A stretch of DNA of 64,000 bases from Gordionus sp. m RMFG-2023 (GCF_954871325.1 NC_088779.1:19966846-20030845), one strand, 5' to 3'; counted from the stretch's first letter, positions 27,141 through 40,334 are shown. The notes: a model not told the origin generated them from the letters alone. Made by a program: numbers and translations.

Positions 27141-28205
27141 AATAATTTATATATAATCCTTAAGTATTAAATAAATATTAATTATTTTTTTAAGATCATA
27201 TCGATTATTTTTATGCCATACCATTGATGAACAAGATTATTTTAGGCTAATAAATTTATTTTGAATTTTTTATATTTTATACAGCTGATTTTTATTAAAT
27301 AAATGATAAATAAAATGGTTTTGACTAACCCCTATTGCTTTATACTATAAATTTAGATTCATTGAATATTTTATTTAAAAAAATGGTAAAAATAGTGGTA
27401 ATGATATTTTTTAATATAAAAACAGTTGTTTACATATTTTGTGCTCTCATAATAATAATTCTGTTTGAAGATAATGGCAAATGCTGTATGATGAAATTCT
27501 TATTAGATATAAAACTTAGAGTTTATATGAAATGTTATGATATTAAAATATCATTAGTGCCTGATAAATTTGAAGTTTATAAACCTTAGTTTTCTAAAAA
27601 TCTACTTAATATCAAAGTGATAATATAAGTCAATTTAAAAGCTAAAAATAGTCTGAATGAATAAAATTATATACCTTGAATGCAAAAGATAACTTGAAAT
27701 TTAATATTTTGTATAAAGTTGTTGGACCATTTGGTAGATGGCATATCATCAATGAACCTAAATAATATTTCAACCTTTTATAATGTTATGATTCTGAGAG
27801 ACTATCAGAGTTGGGCAGTACCGCAAATAATTGTATCTAAGATCCAAGATACAAGATCCTTTTGTATCTTGTAATCAGTATCTTATTGACATTTTTAATA
27901 AGATACTAGTATCTGTATCTAAGATCCTTTATTTTGAAAAGAATCTTGTATCCTTTTCATTTTCTTTAAAAAGATACAGATTCTTTTTAATATTCTTGTT
28001 TAAAACATTTACATATCACACAATGTAACTTTATTTTCTATCTTGTATTATTTTCTTTATTTTTTCCCGCTATATTTTAAATATATTGATGACCAAAATT
28101 AGTTGGAAATGTTATAGGTCACAAAGATAGATAGATTAAAATAACAACACCAAAACTAAATAAGAGAAGGATATATTTTATATGTAATATTTTTTAATTT
28201 GTAAA

Positions 28206-28412
28206 ATGTTTAACAATCATAGTAGTGAAGATGAAATTATGGAGATGGGTTCTCCTGAATCAAATCCGAATCTTAAAATTCTAGATGGAAAATTTTATAA
28301 AGTAATTCATGTGAAAAAGAACAAGGTACAAGCTGAATGTCAAAATTGCACAAGTAAAAAAGTTATTAAAGGTTCAACAAACTCCTTTACAAACTTTGTT
28401 AAACATATTAAA
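28206..28412 (+). pseudogene. BED-type zinc-finger exon of a hAT transposase
   Basis: Sixty-nine codons start with MFNNHSSEDE and hold the finger C-QN-C with downstream SFTNFVKHIK (Cys, Cys, His spacing of BED fingers), which in hAT transposases binds the element ends. It ends at a good donor (AAA|GTAAAT). No catalytic exon follows within the element. Confidence 0.7.
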
Positions 28413-28546
28413 GTAAATTATATTTATTTTATAATTATCAACATAATAATACCTATACTTAAGTCCCTCTTAGATAATTGTTATTAAAATTTTTTATAGA
28501 AGATGGTTGATTACAAATTAAAATCATTTTGGATATATATTTTTTT

Positions 28547-29033
28547 TGAGTGTGTCGATACCACTTTTTGGAGGCCGATCCGATATTCCCGATATTAAAT
28601 TGATATCTGCCGATTACCGATCCGATATCATATCTAATTTTGTATTCTCTAAAGACACCAATACTTTTAATTTTTAATATACTCCATAACTTATGTCATT
28701 TAAATATATTATAATGAGTTATAGTTTATATTCAATTAAATTGCAATTCTTAAAGTATATAAAATATTTTTATTATTAAATCACTTTTATATAATAAATA
28801 ATAACATTAATCTATATACATAATAAGTAAATAAACAATTATTATGAAATTTGAAATAAATATTAACGAAGATTTTTTTTTAGAAATACCAATATTTCCA
28901 ATTTATCAGAGGTCAGCTTGCAGCGATAATAACTGTCAATATCACCAGCTTCACTAAAAACAGATTCTGAAGAGAATCTCGCACACCTTTATAAACAGAA
29001 TGCGCAAAAAAAAATAACAATATGGCAGAATAT
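28547..29033 (-). mobile_element. Truncated, inverted copy of the 31564-32163 element
   Basis: The right end (GTGTCGATACCACTT) and the body, including AATTTATCAGAGGTCAGC and CAATATGGCAGAATAT, match 31564-32163 in reverse orientation. The copy stops abruptly after the latter motif, so its other end is lost. Confidence 0.75.
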
Positions 29034-29283
29034 TTATTAATTAATTAAACATAATAATTTTCTTTAATGCATTTTAAATTGATTTAATTTTGTAAATAAA
29101 TACTGTAATGTAATTTTACTTATATCATAAATAAATAAAAGTAACTAATAAAGTTAAATTCTACCTTATTATAATTATTTTATTAAGAGTCTTTTAAAAT
29201 TATCTAATATTTTTATATATCAATTGTAGCTTAAATATTTTCTCTAATAAGAACTTGCTAAAATAATTATATATAAAATATAT

Positions 29284-29385
29284 TAGGGATGTGCCGATTT
29301 TTTTATCGGATCGGATCGGGCCGGTTTCACCAATTTTAAAATATCGGTTATCCGCCAATATTATAAAATTTGATCGGATATAAAA
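29284..29385 (+). repeat. Solo left end of the TAGGGATGTRCCGAT family
   Basis: TAGGGATGTGCCGAT followed by TTTTAAAATATCGGTTATC matches the left end of 31564-32163 in direct orientation. No matching right end follows. Confidence 0.6.
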
Positions 29386-30580
29386 TGGATTCTTTAACAA
29401 AAATAAAATGTTATAAAATTTAAAAAAAAATTATATATAAAATCATTTATTTTTATAAATAAAATCAATAACCCATTTTTATGTATATTTTTTTAATAAT
29501 AATTATAATATAAAGTTGTACATTATTATGATATTTTTTATATATAATTAATGATTTTGCAAGAAATATATAAAATAAATTTGAAAAGAGATTTAAATGA
29601 TATTTATATATATAATATTACAAACGCAAGAATTAATAAGTCATATTAGAAAATAAACTAATTTAAATAATACATAAAAATCACAAATAAGTAATGATAA
29701 ATACTTATTAAAGATAAGCTATATTTAAAACAACACGAAAATAACCTGCACATTCTAATAAATCATTTGATTTAATTTTTTTTTCTTATTTGCAAATTTT
29801 CAACTCCCATTAAATATACTACTCTCCCTTCCCTGTTTAAGCTATTAATGGGCAAAAACTAATATTAAAATCCCTGGTTATTATAATTAATTTATTAATA
29901 AATATTTTATTAATTATTGCAAATATTCATTCTTATATGTGTATGCTATGTTCTTCACAAGTAAATAATAAAAACTGTATTTTATAAACTATTCTAATTT
30001 AATTAGTATTTATAATTTAAAAGTATCTTGTATTTAAGATACTCTAATTTAGTAAAAGATACAAGTATCTTTTATCTTGTATCTTTTTGATATTTTGAAA
30101 AAGATACTAGTATCTGTATCTAAGATTCATTTTTTTATAAAGAATCTGTATCTAGATTCTTTTTCTGGAGGACCTGCCCAACTCTGGAGACTATCAATAT
30201 AATTGTTGCTTAATAGTAATTTAAAATAAACCTATCATTAATTATCTCTTAAAATTAGTATTAAAAATCTATATAATTCAAAAAAAGATCAAATATATTG
30301 CTTTAAAAAGATATAACTATAATAGATTGTAATTTATACTTTATGATAAAAATGACAATTGTCAGAATGTTAAAAACAACTACACTTATAATAATATAAT
30401 GATGATGTAACACTAAATATGTGATATTAAAATTTAGAGCCGCACCGATCTTTTACAGATAATTAAATGGTCTGGTAATTAGTAAAGATTGTGAGATTTT
30501 TTTAATACATAACCATCTTGGAATGGTAATAACACTTATGAATGTTATCAAAAATATTATAAGGAAGGGTTGGTAATGGC

Positions 30581-32440
30581 TAAAGGTCTGCAAAGTTATT
30601 TATTCGCAGCCTGAGCCCGAATTTAAAAAACTTTTTTGTCTGAGCCCGATCCAAGCACACATATTTTAGTCCAACCCGACCCGAAAAATTTTTTAGTGAG
30701 TTTGAATATTATACTAACTAAAAAAAATTATGTGTATTTATTCATCGCCACCTGAAAAGTTTATTTGATGGCCATAATCTAATCAAGATATATATTAAGT
30801 TGCATTTAATTTAATTTGTAAAAAATATTATAAAAATGTTAAAATACAATCGAATCTAAAAATTATAAATAATTTAACCATATTTTCATATATTCGTTAT
30901 CAGCACATCGACCCTTTTTCATATATGGGTTATATTTCAGATAATTTATTGCCTATACCATCAGCAGTATATATTAAATTACTAGAAATTATCGTGAGAT
31001 TTGGAATGATGCTTTTAACATCAATATTTCCATATATTGAGCCAATTATGGCAAAATATTGGCAATAATCAAGCCTTCCCCATGAATTGCATCAAATCAC
31101 GTCCACAAAACATGGTGAGAACCTTTGTACACTCTTTTATTTATAATTTAGCACAACTTTTGAGTTTTTTGGAATCAGCAAAGGTTATCAATTGTTAATT
31201 GACTCTTTTTACTCTCTATTGTAAATATGCTTTTATGCCTTCTAGCTAATTTTTGCCTAAAATAATTTAATAAAAAATTTCAGTTTTCATCATATATAAA
31301 TGAAAACTTTTTCCAGACCACAGATTTTCAATTGGCATTTTCCCTTACTTCATATTCATTGCTCTTCTCTTCATCAACTTTTTTAATTTGGCATCCATTG
31401 AAATAATTTTTTTAATATGAAAATATGAGGCTATTTAATTGAATAGATAAGTAAAATATATTTTGTTTAATTTGATAGAATATGATGAAAATAAAATATG
31501 TAATAATATAGTTAACTATGCAATGCAGTGTAATAAAATATAATCACATAAAATAGTTTGGTATAGGGATGTACCGATAATTTTATTGGATGGGCCGATA
31601 TGTCACCCATTTTAAAATATCGGTTATCATATTCTGCCATATTGTTATTTTTTTGTGCATTCTGTTTATAAAAGTGTGATATAATCTCTTTAGAATCTGT
31701 TTTTAATGAAGCTGGTGATATTGACAGTTACCATCGCTGCAAAGCTGACCTCTGATAAATTGGAAATTTTGGTATTTCTAAAAAGAAATCTTCGATATAT
31801 TGATGTTAATCATTATAAATATTTATTTCAAATTTCATAATATATTTGCTTATTACTTATTATGTATATAGATTAATGTTACTACTTATTATATAAAAGT
31901 GATTTAACAATAAAAATATTTTATATACTTTTAGAATTGCAATTGAATTGAATATAAACTATAACTGATCATTATAATATATATAAATGACATAAGTTAT
32001 GGTATTGTTAAATTATTGATGTTATACTAATAAAAAGTATATTAAAAATAAAAACCATTGTTATCTTTACAGAATACAAAATTAGATATGATATCGGACC
32101 AGTAATTGGCTGATATCAATTTAATATCGGATCGGCCTAATAAGTGGTATCGGTACACCCCTAGTTTGGTATATGGTTGTTATCTAAACTATAAAATAAT
32201 ATTTGAAAATGACATGTTATTTAGATTGAAATTTAAAGATAATATTTGATAAATAGAAAATGATATGGTTTTATAATTGACATAAATTATAATGATTATT
32301 TAGAATATTTATGTTAATATTTTTTTTGGGTCGGGTTGTGTTTTGGGTTGGAAAAATATTTTTTTAATGTCTGAACCCAACCTGAGCCCAAGACTCGGAT
32401 CAGGCCAGGTCAGGCTATGGACAGCCCGTGCAGTTCTCTA
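30581..32440. mobile_element. Non-autonomous hAT derivative carrying a nested element
   Basis: Ends TAAAGGTCTGCA and (reversed) TAGAGAACTGCA, each followed by GGGCTCAGG/CCTGAGCCC-type GC-rich repeats. The flanks GTAATGGC and GTAACAGC agree at 6 of 8 positions. No transposase is recognisable. The 31564-32163 element sits inside. Confidence 0.65.
31564..32163 (+). mobile_element. 600-bp hAT derivative that keeps the transposase dimerisation tail
   Basis: Ends TAGGGATGTACCGATA and (reversed) TAGGGGTGTACCGATA with a perfect 8-bp duplication GTTTGGTA (31556-31563, 32164-32171). Near 31680-31800 the plus strand shows ESVFNEAGDIDSYHRCK and KLTSDKLEILVFLKRNL in separate frames; these match the hAT C-terminal dimerisation region. 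The rest of the transposase is gone. Confidence 0.9.
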
Positions 32441-32449
32441 GTAACAGCA

Positions 32450-34242
32450 AACATAATCAGCCTATATTTTGGATTATAAACCAATTTTGAACAAATTTTA
32501 AATTGTCCAATTCTAAAAGCTTCCTTAAAATAATTTTTTTATAGCAAGTTGTAATGATCAATATTCCAAAATGTTTATGCATAAAAAATTGGCATATTGT
32601 CAAAAATATTGCAACCATATTAAAATTATACTTGGTATTTTTTTATCTTCATTAACAAATACAAGGTCAGTGAAGCCCTTTTCAATTGCTTTTGGAAGAA
32701 GTATCGATAAGTTAGTTTTTTTCCTGATGTAATACTTTGAGTTTGGGATAATAGTTTCTAAATCTCTGCAAAATTTATTCGTTTTCTGAAACAATTTTTA
32801 AAAGAAATTTATAAATTTATATATGATTAATGGAAAAAAGTATTATGTTTATTTGTATAAACTAGAAGTGTAAAGATTAGTGATCTGCATATCAGTCCTA
32901 ATTTTTTGAGCCCAGCTTGTCCCAATTCTTTTTTAAAAAAATATGTCCTGTTAAGCCCAATCACAAACAAATTCTTTTTTTTTGTCCCGAAAAGTCCAAA
33001 CCAGAAATAAAAATTATTCATCCACCAGACCCAGCTCAAATTTATTTCAATATAAAAAACTTTATATTTTTTTTATTGAAAAAAATCTTCAAGAATTTAA
33101 AAATATATAAATTTATTTGACAAAATGCAATGAAATCATATTTAAAAATTTAAATCCTGGGCTATAATAAGGATTACTCAAATAATGTTATTAGATTTCT
33201 TGTTATCCTAAATAATGATGTGGTTACATTGACATTACTTTTTTTAAAAAATTTAAATAAATATAATTGTAATTTTTATGTTATTACTTATTAATAATAT
33301 TATGATTATTCAATAAATATATTAATATTCCTTTTTTTAACAGTAACTCTCATCATCACTTTGAGGATAGCAGGAATGCATTTTATATTGTAATGGGGTT
33401 TAATGTTTAGAAATTGCTTATTTTCAAAAGATATATTTTTGCACTTAGAGAATTTTGACAGTTCATAATCTGAGTATCAGACATATTTTCAAAAAAAAAC
33501 GTTTTCTATTATCTTGGAAATGAGTCTTGCCATTAATTTCCTTTATAGATGTCTTATTTTTATCAAGATATTACTTCAAAAAAGAATTTTTTTTTAACTT
33601 TATTTGCTTCTGAAAGAATGAAATGAGATATGTACAATTTGTTCAAAAAATAAAAAAACATAATTTTTTAAGTTGTTCTGGAAATATAAGTAATTAATAC
33701 GAATCCTTATCATTTAAATAAAAATAAACTTTATAAGGATGATAGCTTGATGTAATGGCAATGTTTGGTTTTACTGATTGCTGGAAGTATTGTTCAAACT
33801 CATTGTTTACAATCTCCAAAGCCTATAAAATAACTGACTTATAGATATACAAAACAACTTTTACATTAGTTTCATTAACGAAAGTTTCATCTGGCTCCCT
33901 TAAGCTTTCAATGGTATGTGTAACACCCTTTTCGGAAGTCTAAAATTTATATTAGTATCATTAAATATTTATAATAAACTTCTTGATTTTTTTCTTTCCT
34001 TTTTTTATTTTGTCGCTAAATAAAATACATTAATTTATATGTTTTAAAAGGAATCATTTACATTCTGCTGCTTTTGTGTCTTTAAGAATATTTCACGTCT
34101 CTTAATTTTATTCTTAATTTCAGATATTGGTTTTTTTTCTAGCATTTTAATGATACAAATTTAAAAAATGGAAACCTGACAACACTAAGATCTGACACTT
34201 ATAGATCAAATGGAAGTGTCAGGATTTTACTTGCCTATGTTA
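32450..34242. other. AT-rich gap with one repeat scrap
   Basis: A scrap beginning TTAGTGATCTGCATATC at about 32886 resembles the ends of the TAGAGATCTGCA family. Nothing else is recognised. Confidence 0.4.
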
Positions 34243-34715
34243 TGTCATATCAGAGTTGTTGAAAGATCGAATCAAAAGATCGACGATCCTGGATTCGATC
34301 GCAAATTTGTCAATTTTACGAGATTTATGATTCTGACTTAAATTGAGGATCGAGATCGAGATCATTTTGTTTAAAATTCGATCCCGATCTTTTTAAAAAT
34401 TAATTTTTTACTTAAAAAGCAATAAATTAAATAAAAATTATGAAAATTAAATTAAAATATTATTTTAAAATAAAATATCTATCTTCATATTTTATCAACT
34501 TCCATTCCACCATTTATTTTATAGATATATTTATTCATTTCCTAAATTTTACGAGATTTAGAGCTCTTACAAGTTATTTAATATAAATTTATAATAATAT
34601 ATTAATATTTATTTTAATAGGTAAATGTAAATGTCCATTATAGATTTAGAAGACTATTGCTTCTACTATTGATGTAACAGCAGATATAAGTGAGAATGAG
34701 AATCTTTTACCATTT

Positions 34716-34856
34716 TTGAAATTACGTAAGTATTTTACTTTATGTGAACTGGATCAAAGCAACTCTTATAATATGATCAGCACCAAATGCCGTCTCTGTA
34801 AGAAGATAATATCATCTTCCAAAATATCATCCTCGAACTTAAAGAGACATTTACAA
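34716..34856 (+). pseudogene. BED zinc-finger exon of hAT transposase
   Basis: Forty-seven codons with FTLCELDQSNS, the pair CRLC and a downstream SSNLKRHLQ give the Cys-Cys-His pattern of a BED finger. The exon ends at a GT donor after CAA. It lies upstream of the catalytic exons of the same element. Confidence 0.75.
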
Positions 34857-34927
34857 GTAATTCTTTTAAATTTTTTTTATTTGATAATCTTAATGTCAAC
34901 ATGTTTAAATTTAATTTATTACATTCC

Positions 34928-35010
34928 TGAGTTGAGCAGGTCCTACAGAAATAGAATCTAGATACAGATTCTTTATAAAAAAAATGAATTATTAGATACA
35001 GTATCATTAA
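34928..35010 (+). repeat. Fragment of the 27806-30186 hAT family
   Basis: GAGTTGAGCAGGTCCTAC and ATAGAATCTAGATACAGATT repeat the reversed right end of the element at 27806-30186. Only one end is present. Confidence 0.75.
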
Positions 35011-35409
35011 TAAAATATTTGATGAAGAGTTAATCTTGGTTTTGTTATTTATATATAATAATTAGGCATTTATTTTTTAATATTACTATTATATTAGTTT
35101 AATTTTCAAAAGAAGAGTATTTATAATAAATGGAAGTGTAATAACTAATAATTAAGCCTTTATAATGTATTTTGACTTTCTTTAATATAATTAAAACATC
35201 CAGTTCAATGTTATTTGTAAACTTAGCAATGTTTCACCAAAAGAAAAATAAATATCTATTCTATTATTTCTTTATTATAATATGATAAATCTAATCAATT
35301 AGTATTATAGTTTCAGTTTGAGCTTGATTATATAATACTCTTGACAACATTTTTAGGGCTTTTTTTAATAATATATTTTGAATTAAAAGTATTTTTTGTA
35401 TCATTTGAC

Positions 35410-36953
35410 CAGGCTTGTTAACCGATCTTTTTAAAACGATCGAATCCCGATCACGATCTTTTCAAAAAAGAGGATCGAAATCCAGGATCGACCTTTTTTT
35501 TAAAAAAAGATCGCGCACGATCTTTTTTCCTATTTAAATTTCTGAAGGAAATTTCTGACCGATGCAAAATTAACTAATATATGTTATAAATTTATTGTAA
35601 TTGAATAATATTATAATATAACCGATGCAAATTAACTAATATAAAAATAAATTAAATATGGTAGAAATTTATTGTAATTGAATAATAAATATAACAATTA
35701 TAATATATTTATTTATAATTAAAATTAGCTTTTAATAATAAAATGTTTTCTAAATTATCATCATTTAAACATCCGCATCTTTCATTTAGAACATGTTTAG
35801 CGCGCTCGACAGGAGCGCTTGATGGCAAAGGTGTATTATATTCAATAAATATTTTTTTTAAATTAATATAAGTATTAAAAATATTCGAATCATCATTTGA
35901 ATAAAAAAATTTTTTAACGGAACAAGCATTATGTACAGTATTTTTCCCAAAAAAAGCATCAATGTCATCCATAGAATCATTTGAGGTATCCGCATATGGT
36001 TGTTCCAGCATATTTTCCAAATGGGCAACTAATCTTTCTTTTACCATCATATTTTGTGGCAGATTAATATAAGGCCAATTAAGTTTAAATTTAGGGTTAT
36101 CATGGCTGCCAAAATGTTACTGTCTTCATACAGTGAAGAAAATCTATATTATGAAATGATAATTAATTTATTATTAAATAAGTGTTCATTTTTTAATATA
36201 AATTAAATCAAGTATCTGCAAAACTTAACCCGTTTAAATTTTACAGTCAAGTCTGGCACATCATCTGTATGGTATTTATTTATATTTGGGTCATATCATA
36301 AATATTGATTAAATGTAAACTTATACTTAATATACAAAGAAATTAACATTGTAATTTATTTACAAAGAATATTAATCAAAATATTAGCTTAAAATTCAAA
36401 TAATCTAATAAATTTTTAATGTCTTCAAAGGCCCATTAATATTTTACTAGATATCAGAGGTTTAGTAGAACTGGCCTGTTAAAAATATTTTACTAAATTT
36501 GCCAGATCTTTGCAATTTTTTAATATATTTTGCAGATATCTGATAATATAAAATAATTGCATAAAAAAATATTACCTTTTATCAATACCTCTAAGAACAC
36601 TATCTACAAGGGGCTGACAATACCGCAGGCAGCTAAATTTCGTTAATTTATCTATCAATACGGATACAACGGGAGTTAGATATCCCTGCTCCATATTATC
36701 CTCTCGTTCCAAGATTTTTAACGAGATCGCCAAAGGTTCCATAACCTATAAAATTTAAATTTATTTAGAGAATATCATTGTATTACTGTTGCATACTCTT
36801 TAACAAAAAAACATTCCTCTTGCCTAAACATTGCAAATCCAATTTGATCACATACTTGTTCTACTTCTGAAAACTTTTCAGAAAGCATCTTATCTATTTA
36901 TTTCATGGATTGGTAATAAGAATTCTATCTTGTCTTTTTGGGAGCTATTAAAA
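35410..36953 (-). repeat. Inverted copy of the right third of the hAT element
   Basis: Starting with the terminal motif CAGGCTTGTTAACCGATC, this arm is the reverse complement of about 38459-39931. Long stretches (for example 36340-36780) look almost identical by eye. Apparent open frames here (35709-36050, minus; QPYADTSNDSMDD, NERCGCLNDDN) are the mirrored transposase C-terminus. Confidence 0.9.
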
Positions 36954-37355
36954 AAGCCTCATTATATTCATAATAGGAAAATACTTTATCAAAATCTTTG
37001 GCCCATATCATCTTTGGCAACTTTTAATAATGATAGACAATATTGTAAACTTAAATTTTTAAGATAACCTACTTCCTTTTAACCACTAATAAAACATACT
37101 TTAAGATGTTTAACAAAATTTGTTGAACCCTTAATCCATAGTTCTTAAATGCCAAAAAAGTTAATTATATTCAAATATAGGAAAATATTTTATCAAAATC
37201 TTTAGCCCATATCATCTTGGGCAACTTTTAATAATGATAGACAAAGACAATATTAAACTTAAAATTTAAAATAACCTATATGAACCTTTTTTAACCATAT
37301 ACAAATTAAATAATATACTTTAATATGTTTAACAAAATTTGTGTTGAACCCTTTA
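36940..37355 (+). repeat. Direct tandem duplication next to the inverted arm
   Basis: About 36940-37130 is repeated at about 37170-37355. Shared blocks include CCCATATCATCTT, ACTTTTAATAATGATAGACA and GTTTAACAAAATTTG. The two copies have diverged modestly. Confidence 0.8.
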
Positions 37356-37594
37356 TCATTTTTTTGTTTATATAGGTTTTACATTCAGCCTATACATTGT
37401 TTTTTTTTAACTTTAAATTTCCATATAAAATTTTAAAAATGAAATTTGATTCAGGAGAAGTTATTTTCATCCAACTTTGATACATACTATTTTTTTCTTT
37501 TATAAAGAAAAAGAAAGCACAGTGAATTTAAAAATGAGATCCAAACACCTCAACGAATTCTCTACACAAAAAAATATATCACTGCAAAACCAAA

Positions 37595-38669
37595 GTGGTT
37601 CTGTTTAACAATCTAAACATTCCAGCTGTATCGCAAAAAACAGCAGACAAGGTTATCATGAATTTTATTATTGACACCTTCCAACCACTGTCTCTGGTTG
37701 ATGATCCTTCATTTGAAAAAATGATTAAAACTTTTTCTCATGCGACAAAAATTATTTGTCGCCAAACACTGGGCAACAGGATATCTACTTCTTTCTCTTA
37801 TATGACGACAAATCTTATAAGAGATTTGTCTGAAGTTTCTTATGTATGCACCACTGCTGATTGTTGGAGTGGTCATCGAAGATATATTATATTTATATGA
37901 ATTTTATAATGTTTATTTTATTAGGGCTTTTATTGGACTTACTGCACATTGGCTGGATCCGTTAACCCTTAAGAGAAGGTCAGCCGCTTTGGCACTGAGG
38001 AGAATAATTGGGAGGCAAACATATGATGTTTTGGCCATCATGGGTATCCACAAGTTCTATAAAATTCATAATAAGGTGGTGAAGATGGTGACTGACAATG
38101 GAACCAACTTTGTCAAGGCATTTAAGTAATATTTATATTTAGCAAAAAATATTTAAATAAATTTATTTTTTCTAGAGTTTTTGGAGAAAATGAAGAAGAT
38201 AGTAGTGAGGATATGGAATTGATAGATTTGGATGACATATTATCCGTTGTATTCCTACTATCAGCCTACCAAAACATCAACGTTGTTGTTGCCATAAACT
38301 TAACCTTATTGCAACAACAGATGCGGAGATGGCAGATAGTGATATCAATTATAAACGAATATCTAGATACACTTTTTCAAAATGTTTTGCTTTAGTTATT
38401 AAACAAAATATGTCGTCAAAAATGGCGGATATTTTTTGGAGAAATTGGGAAGATATTTAATAGCTCCCAACAAGACAAGATTGAATTCTTATTACCAATC
38501 CATGAAATTAATAGATAAGATGCTTTCTGAAAAGTTTTCAGAAGTAGAACAAGTATGTGATCAAATTGGATTTGCAATGTTTAGGCAAGAGGAAAGTTTT
38601 TTTGTTAAAGAGTATGCAACAGCAATACAAGGATATTCTCTAAATAAATTTAAATTTTATAGGTTATGA
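37595..38669 (+). pseudogene. hAT transposase catalytic region
   Basis: Plus-strand segments separated by short introns or breaks show hAT hallmarks: an RNase-H-like start (NLIRDLSEVSYVCTTADCWS, first catalytic Asp), FIGLTAHWLDPLTLKRRSA, VTDNGTNFVKAF (second catalytic Asp), a CCCHKLNLIATTD motif near 38290 and the helical insertion beginning NKTRLNSYYQSMKLIDKM at about 38470. Whether the interruptions are introns or damage is not settled; no GT/AG set joins all pieces convincingly. Confidence 0.8.
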
Positions 38670-39290
38670 AACCTTTGGCGATCTCGTTAAAAATCTTGGA
38701 ACGAGAGGATAATATGGAGCAGGGATATCTAACTCCCGTTGTATCCGTATTGATAGATAAATTAACGAAATTTAGCTGCCTGCGGTACTGTCAGCCCCTT
38801 GTAGATAGTGTTCTTAGAGGTATTGATAAAAGGTAATATTTTTTTATGCAATTATTTTATATTATCAGATATCTGCAAAATATATTAAAAAATTGCAAAG
38901 ATCTGGCAAATTTAGTAAAATATTTTTAACAGGCCAGTTCTACTAAACCTCTGATATCTAGTAAAATATTAATGGGCCTTTGAAGACATTAAAAATTTAT
39001 TAGATTATTTGAATTTTAAGCTAATATTTTGATTAATATTCTTTGTAAATAAATTACAATGTTAATTTCTTTGTATAATAAGTATTAAGTTTACATTTAA
39101 TCAATATTTATGATATGACCCAAATATAAATAAATACCATACAGATGATGTGCCAGACTTGACTTTAAAATTTAAAAGGGTTAAGTTTTGCAGATACTTG
39201 ATTTGATTTATATGAATAAAATGAACACATAATTAATTAATTATCATTTCATAATATAGATTTCCTTCACTGTATGAAGACAGTAACATT

Positions 39291-39690
39291 TTGGCAGCCA
39301 TGATTCACCCTAAATTTAAACTTAATTGGCCTTATATTAATCTGCCACAAAATATGATGGTAAAAGAAAGATTAGTTGCCCATTTGGAAAATATGCAGAA
39401 ACAACCATATGCGGATACCTCAAATGAATGTATGGATGACATTGATGCTTTTTTTGGGAAAAATACTGTACAAAATGCTTGTTCCGTTAAAAAAATTTTT
39501 TATTCAAATGATGATTCCATGAAAATTTTAAAAAAATATTTATTGAATATAATACACCTTTGCAATCAAGCGCTCCTGTGAAGCGCTTGTTTAGTAAAGC
39601 TAAACATGTTCTAAATGAAAGACGCGGATGTTTAAATGATGATAATTTAGAAAAAATTTTATTATTAAAAGCTAATTTTAATTATAAATA
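39291..39690 (+). pseudogene. hAT transposase C-terminal dimerisation region
   Basis: AAMIHPKFKLNWPYINLP opens the segment; further on SSAPVKRLFSKAKHVLNER-type and GCLNDDNLEKILLLKANF motifs appear in neighbouring frames. These correspond to the alpha-helical tail by which hAT transposases multimerise. Confidence 0.75.
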
Positions 39691-40089
39691 AATATATTAT
39701 AATTGTTATATTTATTATTCAATTACAATAAATTTCTACCATATTTAATTTATTTTTATATTAGTTAATTTTGCATCGGTCAGAAATTTCCTTCAGAAAT
39801 TTAAATAGAAAAAAAGATCGTGATCGCGATCTTTTTTTTAAAAAAAGGTCGATCCTGGATTTCGATCCTCTTTTTTTGAAAAGATCGTGATCGGGATTCG
39901 ATCGTTTTAAAAAGATCGGTTACCAAGCCTGTGTCATATACAATTATATCATTAATCATAACATTTGTTAAAAATAACCCTAAATAGCAAGACAGTTAGC
40001 TCATTAGCTATAACTTATGCATTTCTTAAGCAACATTGCGTCACAAAACAAGGCGTTATATCAGGCGCATACGCAGAAATTCGATGTAG

Positions 40090-40107
40090 AGGAGGGGGGG
40101 GGGTATA
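40090..40107 (+). repeat. G-run scrap
   Basis: A GAGGAGGGGGGG run resembles that at 5246-5264 in PP4R3 intron 9 (both followed by GGTATA). The two may be remnants of one repeat. Confidence 0.3.
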
Positions 40108-40334
40108 ATTAAAAAATAATTATACTAGGAGTTATTTAAGATATGCTAAGTTTTACAAATAACTCTCAAGACTAGTAACTATAAAATATTGAAAATTTCT
40201 GATATACAAATTCAGATATAAATTAATGATAAAATATTAAATGTCTAATGTTAGTCCATTAAATCTTCTTTACATTTTTTTATTAAATTTAAAGATCTTA
40301 TCCTATCGAAAATATATTAGATTAAATTCTATGA

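Larger units (their letters stand above)
27806..30186 (+). mobile_element. hAT transposon, CAGAGTTGGGCAG family
   Basis: Inverted ends CAGAGTTGGGCAG and (reversed) CAGAGTTGGGCAGGTCC, and a perfect 8-bp duplication GAGACTAT (27798-27805, 30187-30194). GATACAAGATCC / AGATACTAGTATC-type repeats lie inside both ends. A zinc-finger exon of the transposase survives at 28206-28412; the catalytic part is missing, and other elements are inserted (28547-29033, 29284 onward). Confidence 0.92.
34251..39931 (+). mobile_element. 5.7-kb hAT transposon with internal 1.5-kb inverted duplication
   Basis: The outer ends are CAGAGTTGTTGAAAGATC and (reversed) CAGGCTTGGTAACCGATC, followed by GATCG-rich subterminal repeats, and the whole is bounded by a perfect duplication TGTCATAT (34243-34250, 39932-39939). 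It holds a BED finger exon (34716-34856) and a catalytic region (37595-38669, 39291-39690). A second, inverted copy of its right third lies at 35410-36953. A piece of the 27806 family is inserted near 34928-35010. Confidence 0.92.

Noticed and set aside
27335-27589. 84-codon open frame with hydrophobic start
   Set aside because: Composition is that of AT-rich noncoding DNA, and there is no exon context or family resemblance.
35709-36050. Minus-strand frame as a second independent gene
   Set aside because: It is the inverted copy of the hAT transposase C-terminus found at 39291-39690.
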